Positions 1 to 5,774 of a stretch of DNA of 11,596 nucleotides are shown one piece after another (within the stretch, counting starts at the first letter, position 1; every line of letters begins with the position of its first letter). Source of the stretch: CBFDBF01 sp050295355 (lineage in GTDB: Bacteria; Pseudomonadota; Gammaproteobacteria; Chromatiales; Chromatiaceae); NCBI GenBank assembly GCA_050295355.1, contig JBNKPL010000073.1, positions 1-11,596 of the forward strand. Reading direction: 5' to 3'. A model generated the notes under the pieces. That model made no database searches, was not told the origin of the DNA, and saw only the letters and a list, made by a program, of their open reading frames with translations. A program made the translations under genes and the position numbers.

Positions 1-18
1 TTCCCCAAAAATTGTTTA

Positions 19-91
19 GCCACAGAGATCACAGAGAACACCGAGGGTAAAAAGACAGAATAAACTCTGTGCCCTCTGTGATCTCTGTGGC
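19..91. repeat. CACAGAG palindromic repeat, copy 1 (downstream of leuD)
   Basis: Perfect 18-base inverted repeat: gccacagagatcacagag at 19-36 is the exact reverse complement of 74-91, with a 37-base centre. Each arm is built from CACAGAG / CTCTGTG units on a 9-base period (right-arm units at 65, 74 and 83). A smaller inner pair (acaga 55-59, tctgt 66-70) could extend the fold. It lies 7 bases past the leuD stop, so in leuD mRNA it would be a 3' hairpin. It has no clean U-tract, so I call it a dispersed repeat rather than an intrinsic terminator. Two related copies follow at 755-832 and 3299-3391. Confidence 0.85.
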
Positions 92-98
92 AAAAAAG

Positions 99-740
99 TT
101 ATTCTGCAAATATCCACGGCGCCTGTTCCCGCCGCTGCTGTTCGAAGGCCTTGATCTCTTCAGCATGTTGCAGGGTAAGGCCAATGTCGTCCAGCCCTTC
201 CAGCAGACAGTGCTTGCGAAACTCGTCCACCTCAAAGGCGATCACTTCGCCATCGGCAAGGCGCAGTTCCTGGGCCGCCAGGTCCACCGTGATCTCCAGC
301 GCCCGCTCCCCGCCAGCCTTTTGGAACAGCCCGTCCACCACCGACTCGGCCAGCTTGATCGGCAGGATGCCGTTCTTGAAGCTGTTGTTAAAAAAGATGT
401 CGGCAAAACTCGGCGCGATGATCACCTTGAAACCGAAGTCCGCCAGCGCCCAGGGCGCATGCTCCCGCGAGGAGCCGCAGCCGAAGTTGTCCCGCGCCAG
501 CAGCACCTGCGCACTCGCATAGCGTGCATCGTTGAGCACGAAATCGGGATTGCGCGGACGGTTGGCGCAATCCATGTCCGGCTCGCCGTGATCCATGTAA
601 CGCCACTCATCGAACAGATAGGGACCGAAACCCGTCCGCTTGATGGACTTCAGGAACTGCTTCGGAATAATGGCGTCGGTATCCACGTTGGCGCGATCCA
701 ATGGGGCGACCACACCAGTAAAAATTTCAAATTTATTCAT
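99..740 (-). CDS. leuD: 3-isopropylmalate dehydratase small subunit (LeuD)
   Basis: Small subunit of isopropylmalate isomerase. With LeuC it interconverts 2- and 3-isopropylmalate in cytoplasmic leucine biosynthesis. The 213-residue length is normal for bacterial LeuD. Seen directly: the N-terminal segment NVDTDAIIPKQFLK (about residues 18-31) and the hallmark DNFGCGSSREHAPWAL (84-99), followed by the conserved SFADIFFNNSFKNGILP block. These match the aconitase swivel-domain fold that supplies substrate-contacting residues. The ATG start is supported by GGAG at 747-750, six bases upstream. The leuC stop lies 88 bases upstream, with repeat copy 2 filling the gap, so ordinary tight translational coupling to leuC is not possible. 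leuB would be expected next, outside the window. The gene looks intact. Confidence 0.97.
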   Translation of the reverse strand: MNKFEIFTGVVAPLDRANVDTDAIIPKQFLKSIKRTGFGPYLFDEWRYMDHGEPDMDCANRPRNPDFVLNDARYASAQVLLARDNFGCGSSREHAPWALADFGFKVIIAPSFADIFFNNSFKNGILPIKLAESVVDGLFQKAGGERALEITVDLAAQELRLADGEVIAFEVDEFRKHCLLEGLDDIGLTLQHAEEIKAFEQQRREQAPWIFAE

Positions 741-754
741 TGTCGTCTCCAGGT

Positions 755-832
755 TTAGCCACAGAGCACACAGAGGGCACAGAGCTTACTGTTTTAGTTG
801 TCCCCAGTGTTCTCTGTAATCTCTGTGGCTAA
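755..832. repeat. CACAGAG palindromic repeat, copy 2 (between leuC and leuD)
   Basis: Imperfect inverted repeat. Bases 755-780 match the reverse complement of 807-832 at 21 of 26 positions, including the first 12 (ttagccacagag). The left arm carries three CACAGAG units on a 9-base period (760, 769, 778) and the right arm carries two CTCTGT units (812, 821). The element fills most of the 88-base leuC-leuD gap. On the minus strand its outer edge supplies the TAG stop of leuC (829-831). Its other edge lies four bases from the leuD ribosome-binding site. Confidence 0.85.
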
Positions 833-2235
833 TTGATTTCCCTTACGTCCACAAAACGCCCGGTCACCGCCGCCGCCGCCGCCATAGCCGGACTTACCAG
901 ATGGGTGCGGCCGCCCTGCCCCTGCCGCCCTTCGAAGTTGCGGTTGGAGGTAGAGGCGCAGCGGTCGCCCGGCTGCAGCCGGTCGGCGTTCATGGCCAGG
1001 CACATGGAACAGCCCGGCTCGCGCCACTCAAAGCCCGCTTCGATGAAGATCTTGTCCAGACCTTCGGCTTCCGCCTGCTGTTTCACCAGTCCCGTGCCCG
1101 GCACCACCAGCGCCTGCTTGATGTTGTCCGCCACCTTGCGCCCCTTGGCCACCACGGCGGCGGCGCGCAGGTCCTCGATACGGCCGTTGGTGCAGGAGCC
1201 GATGAACACATGGTCAGGCCGGATCTCGGAGATGGGCGTACCCGCCTCCAGTCCCATGTACTTCAGGGCGCGGCGCATGCCGTCCGCTTTGACCGTATCG
1301 GACTCCTGGCCCGGATCGGGCACCACCGCGGAGACCGGGAGCACCATCTCGGGCGAGGTGCCCCAGGTTACCTGCGGCTCGATGGAGGCGGCGTCGATGG
1401 TCACCACCGTATCGAACTGGGCGCCCTCGTCGCTGTGCAGCTGTTGCCACGCCGCAACGGCCTGTTCCCACTGCTCGCCCGTTGGGGCATAGGGGCGGCC
1501 CTTCACGTATTCCATGGTCTTCTCATCCACGGCGATGATGCCGGCGCGGGCGCCGCCCTCAATGGCCATGTTACAGACGGTCATGCGCCCCTCCATGGAG
1601 AGGTCACGGATCGCCTCGCCCGCAAACTCGATCACATAACCCGTACCGCCCGCGGTGCCGATCTTGCCGATCACCGCCAGGATGATGTCCTTGCCGGTCA
1701 CGCCTGGTCCCACCTTGCCTTGTACATCTACCAACATGGTTCGGGATTTTTTCTGGATCAGGCACTGGGTGGCCATCACGTGCTCCACCTCGGAGGTGCC
1801 GATACCGAAGGCCAGGGCCCCGAAGGCGCCGTGGGTGGCGGTATGGGAGTCGCCACACACCACGGTCATGCCCGGCAGGATCACGCCCTGTTCCGGCCCC
1901 ATCACATGCACCACACCCTGGCGGATGTCGTTCATGCCGAATTCGGTGATGCCGAACTCCTCGCAGTTATTGTCCAACGTCTCCACCTGCAGGCGGGCGA
2001 CGGGATCATCGATACCATTGGCCCGTCCGAGAGTCGGAACGTTGTGGTCCGGGGTGGCGATGTTGGCGCCGGGACGCCACGGCTTGCGGCCCGTCATGCG
2101 CAGCCCCTCGAAGGCCTGCGGAGAGGTCACCTCGTGTACCAATTGCCGGTCGATATAGAGCAACGCGGTGCCGTCCTCGTCGGTACGGACCACGTGCTCT
2201 TGCCAGAGTTTGTCGTAGAGTGTTTTCGCGCTCAT
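829..2235 (-). CDS. leuC: 3-isopropylmalate dehydratase large subunit (LeuC)
   Basis: Large, iron-sulfur subunit of isopropylmalate isomerase, the second dedicated step of leucine synthesis, acting in the cytoplasm as a complex with LeuD. Its 468 residues match the usual length (about 466 in E. coli). The three [4Fe-4S] ligands are visible: C348 in FIGSCTNGRIEDLRAA, and C409 and C412 in EPGCSMCLAMN. Other aconitase-family blocks are present, such as VVCGDSHTATHGAFGALAFGIGTSEVEHV near residues 127-155. The start ATG at 2233-2235 has AGGGA about 9 bases upstream. The gene is divergent from a LysR-type regulator that probably controls it. Oddity: the stop codon TAG is formed by the edge of repeat copy 2, so the last residues may have changed when that element arrived. 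Confidence 0.98.
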   Translation of the reverse strand: MSAKTLYDKLWQEHVVRTDEDGTALLYIDRQLVHEVTSPQAFEGLRMTGRKPWRPGANIATPDHNVPTLGRANGIDDPVARLQVETLDNNCEEFGITEFGMNDIRQGVVHVMGPEQGVILPGMTVVCGDSHTATHGAFGALAFGIGTSEVEHVMATQCLIQKKSRTMLVDVQGKVGPGVTGKDIILAVIGKIGTAGGTGYVIEFAGEAIRDLSMEGRMTVCNMAIEGGARAGIIAVDEKTMEYVKGRPYAPTGEQWEQAVAAWQQLHSDEGAQFDTVVTIDAASIEPQVTWGTSPEMVLPVSAVVPDPGQESDTVKADGMRRALKYMGLEAGTPISEIRPDHVFIGSCTNGRIEDLRAAAVVAKGRKVADNIKQALVVPGTGLVKQQAEAEGLDKIFIEAGFEWREPGCSMCLAMNADRLQPGDRCASTSNRNFEGRQGQGGRTHLVSPAMAAAAAVTGRFVDVREIN

Positions 2236-2263
2236 GGTTAAATCCCTATCTAGTGATGGGTGA

Positions 2264-2292
2264 ATCCTAGCTAACTGTTATATATAAAACAA
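2264..2292 (-). promoter_or_regulatory. Candidate leuC promoter
   Basis: On the minus strand TTGTTT (2287-2292) and TAGGAT (2264-2269) are separated by 17 bases. They match the sigma-70 consensus at about 3/6 and 4/6. The predicted start point is near 2257, giving a leader of about 22 bases that contains the AGGGA ribosome-binding site. A poor -35 suits an activator-dependent promoter. TATATA just inside the spacer is an alternative -10, so this assignment is tentative. Confidence 0.35.
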
Positions 2293-2314
2293 ATTCATCT
2301 TTTTTATTAATATG

Positions 2315-2329
2315 ATTCTATAATGGAAT
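2315..2329. promoter_or_regulatory. Candidate LysR-type operator (T-N11-A dyad) in the leuC-lysR gap
   Basis: ATTC (2315-2318) and GAAT (2326-2329) form a dyad around a 7-base centre, giving the T-N11-A core expected of LysR-type binding sites. The centre at 2322 is about 65 bases upstream of the predicted leuC start point, which is the usual recognition-site position for this family. It overlaps the candidate lysR -10. The dyad is short and lies in AT-rich DNA, so chance is possible. Confidence 0.4.
2319..2324 (+). promoter_or_regulatory. Candidate -10 box for the LysR-type gene
   Basis: A perfect TATAAT on the plus strand, inside the T-N11-A dyad. A recognisable -35 is lacking; TTCATC at 2294-2299 is a weak match with a long 19-base spacer. 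The start point would be near 2331, leaving a leader of about 85 bases that contains the hairpin at 2351-2372. Overlap with the operator would allow negative autoregulation. Confidence 0.4.
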
Positions 2330-2350
2330 AATTGATACTCCCCCTCCCAG

Positions 2351-2372
2351 CCTCCCCCACTTGTGGGGGAGG
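2351..2372. repeat. GC-rich perfect inverted repeat (cctcccccac / gtgggggagg)
   Basis: Ten-base arms, 2351-2360 and 2363-2372, are exact reverse complements around a TT centre, preceded by cccctcccag. From memory, the cctcccccac/gtgggggagg hairpin recurs in many gammaproteobacterial genomes as a small dispersed palindrome, but I could not check that here. It lies in the presumed leader of the LysR-type gene. It is unrelated in sequence to the CACAGAG repeats. It also creates a spurious open frame upstream of the true regulator start. Confidence 0.75.
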
Positions 2373-2415
2373 AGTTAATCGGAGGTCTCCTGGTCAACCA
2401 GCATGGAACCGAACC

Positions 2416-3288
2416 ATGGAACTCAATGAACTGAACGCCTTTTTAGCCGTAGCCGAATGCGGCTCTTTCTCCCAGGCGGCGGAGCGGCTCTACCTGACCC
2501 AGCCCGCGGTGAGCAAGCGCATCGCCGCCCTGGAGCAGAAATTGGGCGCACGGCTGTTCGACCGCATCGGCCGCAAGATCGGCCTCACCGAGGCGGGCCT
2601 GCACCTGCTGCCCCGCGCCAAGGGGATGCTGGACGAGATGAACGATATCCAACGCTCCCTCTCCAACCTGTCGGGGATCGTAAAGGGCACCCTGAGCATG
2701 GGGACCAGCCACCACATCGGCCTGCACCGCCTGCCGCCCGTGTTGAGCCGCTTCAGCGAACAGTACCCCGAGGTGCGGCTGGATCTTCATTTCCTCGATT
2801 CTGAGGATGCCTGCAGCGCGGTGCAACGCGGAGATCTGGAACTGGCCATCGTCACCCTGCCTCCAGAGCCGTCGCCCGACCTGGAGACCAGCGAGATCTG
2901 GCCCGATCCGCTGGATTTTGTAGTCAATAAGAACCATCCACTGGCATCTGCAAAGCGCGTCACGCTTAGAGAGCTGGCCGCGTATCCCGCCGTGCTTCCG
3001 GGCAGCGGAACGTTTACCCGCAATATTCTGGAGCAGGCGCTGAAGCCCCTGGGGGTGAAGGTCGAGATCGCCATCTCCACCAACTATCTGGAGACCCTGA
3101 AGATGCTGGTCAGCACCGGCCTGGGCTGGAGCCTGATCCCTCGGACCATGATCCAGGGTACAACCCTGCATATTCTGAACGTGGATGAGATCCGCATGGC
3201 ACGTAGCCTCGGCACCGTAGCCCACTGCGGCCGCACCCTCTCCAATGCCGCTAGCGCCATGCTGCAGACCTGTCGGGAACACGGTTGA
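2416..3288 (+). CDS. LysR-type transcriptional regulator, divergent from leuC
   Basis: DNA-binding regulator of 290 residues, the usual length for the family. An N-terminal winged helix-turn-helix spans about residues 1-60 (FSQAAERLYLTQPAVSKRIAALE, then KLGARLFDR). A periplasmic-binding-protein-like effector domain runs from about 90 to the end. The frame stays open back to a TTG at 2332, but the family start MELNELNAFL begins at the ATG at 2416, and the upstream residues are low-complexity translation of the hairpin. No good Shine-Dalgarno sequence precedes 2416 (GGAGGT lies about 30 bases away), so translation may be weak. A LysR gene divergent from leuC is also found in Pseudomonas, as I recall. 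Control of leuCD with a leucine-pathway intermediate as effector is inferred. It is convergent with the MFS gene across repeat copy 3. Confidence 0.93.
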   Translation: MELNELNAFLAVAECGSFSQAAERLYLTQPAVSKRIAALEQKLGARLFDRIGRKIGLTEAGLHLLPRAKGMLDEMNDIQRSLSNLSGIVKGTLSMGTSHHIGLHRLPPVLSRFSEQYPEVRLDLHFLDSEDACSAVQRGDLELAIVTLPPEPSPDLETSEIWPDPLDFVVNKNHPLASAKRVTLRELAAYPAVLPGSGTFTRNILEQALKPLGVKVEIAISTNYLETLKMLVSTGLGWSLIPRTMIQGTTLHILNVDEIRMARSLGTVAHCGRTLSNAASAMLQTCREHG

Positions 3289-3298
3289 AAGAACTGTA

Positions 3299-3391
3299 GC
3301 CACAGAGGACACAGAGATACACAGAGGTGCGCGCCGACTAAGTGACTCTGTGTATCTCTGTGACCTCTGTGACCTCTGTGACCTCTATGGC
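3299..3391. repeat. CACAGAG palindromic repeat, copy 3 (between convergent lysR and MFS genes)
   Basis: Bases 3301-3326 match the reverse complement of 3346-3371 at 25 of 26 positions, with a 19-base centre. The left arm has CACAGAG units at 3301, 3310 and 3320. The right arm has CTCTGTG at 3346, 3356, 3365 and 3374, then a degenerate CTCTATG at 3383, so it carries two more 9-base units than the left arm. It occupies most of the 121-base gap between two convergent genes and could act as a bidirectional transcription barrier. No U-tract is present. Confidence 0.88.
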
Positions 3392-3409
3392 AAAACTAAA
3401 CAGAACTCA

Positions 3410-4552
3410 CTAGCCTCTCTCCAGGCGATTCACCACCCAGCGCCAGGCAATCACGAACGCCAGCAGGGAGACCCCCGCCGACACCCCATAGGTAACCGCC
3501 GGTCCCGCGCTGGAAAAGAGAAAGCCGCTGCTGAAGCTGCCCAGCGCCCCGCCGGCGCCGAAGCTCAAGCTGGCGTACAGGGCCTGTCCCCTGCCCTGGT
3601 GGCGTCCTGTGAAGTAGTGATGCACCAGGTGGATGGCCGAGGCGTGGAAGGTACCGAAGGTGGCCGCATGAAGGGTCTGGGCAAAGAGCATGATAGTGAG
3701 TGACTGGGGGAAGTTGCCGATCAACAGCCAGCGCAGGGCCGCCAGCAGTAGGCTCGCCATCAGCACCCGGCGCGCGCCCCAACGCTCTAATAGGCGGTGC
3801 ATGAACAGAAACACCACCACCTCGGCGATCACCCCCAGCGCCCAAAGCTGGCCGATCACCGTCTTGGAGTAGCCCTCCCCCTCCATATAGATGGAGTAAA
3901 AGGTGTAGTAGGCGCCGTGCCCCACCTGCAGCAGGAAACAGACCGCGAAGAAACCGATCACCGCGGGCCGTTTAAGTACCGACAGGAGGGAGGGCTGATC
4001 AGTGACATGGGGTTGCGGGTCCGGGTCCCGCACCAGCAGGCTGGAGAGCCAGATGGCGATGTAGATAGCGAGCAGAATCGGCAGTATGGCCGCCGGACCT
4101 TGCCGGTCCACCGCCAGCCCCAGGATCACCACCGCCACGATAAAGCCCACGGATCCCCACACCCGTATCCGGGCATACATGGGCGCCTGCTCCCCGAGGT
4201 AGCGCAAGGTGACCACCTCGAACTGGGGCAGCACCGCGTTCCAGAAGAAGCTGAACAGTGCCATGGCCAACCCCAGCTCCCAGAAGCCGTAGAGCCAGAA
4301 CACACCGAGAAAAATAAATGCCGTCAGAAAGGAGCCGATCCGCACAATCAACATGCGGCGGCCCAGGTGGTCACCGAGCCAGCCCCAGACATTGGGCGCA
4401 ATGAACTTGGTGGCCATGGGGATGGCCATCAGGCTACCGATGGCCACGGGGTCAAAGCCGATGCTCTTCAGGTACAGCCCCCAATAGGGCACCAGCGCGC
4501 CCAGGGCGGCAAAATAGAAAAGATAGAATGCGGAGAGTCGCCAGTACGGCAT
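3410..4552 (-). CDS. MFS transporter, HcaT/LacY-like (MFS_1_like) family
   Basis: Inner-membrane major facilitator of 380 residues, enough for the usual 12 membrane helices. The first helix starts directly (about residues 5-25, SAFYLFYFAALGALVPYW). The loop between helices 2 and 3 carries the MFS motif GWLGDHLGRRM (57-67). The opening PYWGLYLKSIGFDPVAIGSLMAIPMATKF resembles the phenylpropionate-permease (HcaT)/LacY branch, but the substrate cannot be read from sequence. The start ATG lies 30 bases after the aroC stop on the same strand, with no terminator between, so co-transcription with aroC is likely. An aroC-MFS neighbourhood is also known in Pseudomonas, as I recall. A role tied to aromatic metabolites is only a guess. 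No strong ribosome-binding site is visible. Confidence 0.88.
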   Translation of the reverse strand: MPYWRLSAFYLFYFAALGALVPYWGLYLKSIGFDPVAIGSLMAIPMATKFIAPNVWGWLGDHLGRRMLIVRIGSFLTAFIFLGVFWLYGFWELGLAMALFSFFWNAVLPQFEVVTLRYLGEQAPMYARIRVWGSVGFIVAVVILGLAVDRQGPAAILPILLAIYIAIWLSSLLVRDPDPQPHVTDQPSLLSVLKRPAVIGFFAVCFLLQVGHGAYYTFYSIYMEGEGYSKTVIGQLWALGVIAEVVVFLFMHRLLERWGARRVLMASLLLAALRWLLIGNFPQSLTIMLFAQTLHAATFGTFHASAIHLVHHYFTGRHQGRGQALYASLSFGAGGALGSFSSGFLFSSAGPAVTYGVSAGVSLLAFVIAWRWVVNRLERG

Positions 4553-4582
4553 CAGGTCTTGATCAGCTTGTGGGCGTGACGC

Positions 4583-5683
4583 TTATTCCACGGCCGATGG
4601 AATCACCGGGGTATCGCTCCACACATCCCCGTTCTGGGCGCGCTGGCGCAGCAGATGATCCATGAGCACGATGGCCATCATCGCCTCTGCGATGGGGACG
4701 GCGCGAATGCCCACGCAGGGATCGTGCCTGCCTTCGGTCACCACTTCGACTGGTTCACCTTGCAGATTCACGGTACGTCCCGGGATCAGGATGCTGGAGG
4801 TGGGTTTCAGGGCGATGCTGGCCGTGATCTCCTGGCCGCTGGAGATACCGCCCAGCACGCCGCCCGCATGGTTACTCAGGAAACCCTCCGGGGTGATCTC
4901 GTCCCGATGTTCCGTACCCTTCTGCAGCGCACTCTCGAAACCGTCACCGATCTCCACCCCTTTCACCGCATTGATGCTCATGAGGGCGTGGGCCAGGTCC
5001 GCATCCAGGCGGTCGAACACAGGCTCGCCCAGCCCGGGCGGAACATTGCTGGCCACCACGTTGATACGCGCGCCCACGGAGTTGCCCTCCTTGCGCAGTT
5101 CATCCATGTACTGTTCCATCTGATCCACCTTGGACGCATCGGGGCAGAAGAAAGGATTCTGCTCCACCTCGTCCCAATCCAGCGCCTCGGCCGTGATGGG
5201 GCCTAGCTGTTTCAGATAGCCGCGAATCTCCACGCCGAGACTCTCTAGCAGATATTTTTTGGCGATGGCCCCGGCCGCCACCCGCATGGCGGTCTCACGG
5301 GCGGAGGAACGGCCCCCGCCACGGTAGTCGCGGATGCCGTACTTCTGGGTGTAGGTGTAGTCGGCATGGCCGGGACGGAAGCGGTCCATGATCTTGGAGT
5401 AGTCCTTGGAGCGCTGATCGGTGTTGCGGATCAAGAGTCCGATGGGGGTCCCCGTGGTCCGGCCCTCGAACACCCCGGAGAGGATCTCCACCTCGTCCGC
5501 CTCCCGCCGCTGGGTGGTGTGGCGCGAGGTCCCCGGCTTGCGGCGGTCCAGATCCTTCTGCAGATCGGCGGCGGTCAGCTCCATTCCGGGCGGACAGCCG
5601 TCCACCACACAGCCGATGGCGGGGCCGTGGGATTCACCGAAGGAGGTGACGGTAAAGAGTTTGCCGATGCTATTTCCAGACAT
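4583..5683 (-). CDS. aroC: Chorismate synthase (AroC)
   Basis: Catalyses the last step of the shikimate pathway, converting 5-enolpyruvylshikimate-3-phosphate to chorismate with reduced FMN as cofactor, in the cytoplasm. The 366-residue length is normal. Motifs visible: GNSIGKLFTVTSFGESHG (3-20, catalytic-type H19), DLDRRKPGTSRHTTQRRE (44-61), RPGHADYTY with H106, and DYRGGGRSSARETAMRVAAG (119-138), all characteristic of the bifunctional-type bacterial enzyme core. It starts at ATG 5681-5683. The upstream leader is short and lacks a clear Shine-Dalgarno. TACAAT lies only about 10 bases before the ATG, so a very short or leaderless transcript is possible. A terminator at 5728-5752 isolates it from tolC, so it should have its own promoter in 5684-5727. 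Confidence 0.98.
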   Translation of the reverse strand: MSGNSIGKLFTVTSFGESHGPAIGCVVDGCPPGMELTAADLQKDLDRRKPGTSRHTTQRREADEVEILSGVFEGRTTGTPIGLLIRNTDQRSKDYSKIMDRFRPGHADYTYTQKYGIRDYRGGGRSSARETAMRVAAGAIAKKYLLESLGVEIRGYLKQLGPITAEALDWDEVEQNPFFCPDASKVDQMEQYMDELRKEGNSVGARINVVASNVPPGLGEPVFDRLDADLAHALMSINAVKGVEIGDGFESALQKGTEHRDEITPEGFLSNHAGGVLGGISSGQEITASIALKPTSSILIPGRTVNLQGEPVEVVTEGRHDPCVGIRAVPIAEAMMAIVLMDHLLRQRAQNGDVWSDTPVIPSAVE

Positions 5684-5727
5684 GGGTCTATTGTATCCGC
5701 TTGTTTTTCTAACGCCAGTGAAAACAG

Positions 5728-5752
5728 AAACGGGGCCGATACGGCCCCGTTT
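5728..5752 (-). terminator. Intrinsic terminator after the TolC-family gene
   Basis: Perfect 11-base stem: aaacggggccg (5728-5738) pairs with cggccccgttt (5742-5752) around a 3-base loop. On the minus strand it lies 22 bases past the tolC stop and is followed by a T-rich run (ttctgtttt). This is a textbook rho-independent terminator that separates the M23-tolC pair from aroC. Confidence 0.85.
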
Positions 5753-5774
5753 CGTGATGCGGTTTACTTCCCGA

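Noticed and set aside
901..2241. Long open frame of 446 codons on the plus strand, antisense to leuC
   Set aside because: The protein is His/Gly/Arg-rich with no recognisable motif, and leuC on the opposite strand has all its family residues. GC-rich coding DNA often leaves the antisense frame open.
2332..2415. N-terminal extension of the LysR-type regulator from a TTG at 2332
   Set aside because: The 28 extra residues are translation of the GC-rich hairpin and leader, and LysR proteins start at the MELNELNAFL segment at 2416.
3299..3391. Possible short CRISPR-like array from the repeated CTCTGTG units
   Set aside because: The units are 7-9 bases with 2-base gaps and no spacers of normal length, and they occur in inverted arms. 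This is a palindromic repeat, not a CRISPR.
3245..3703. Plus-strand frame running through repeat copy 3
   Set aside because: Its repeated Cys-Asp-Leu stretch is the translation of the 9-base units, and the rest is antisense to the MFS gene.
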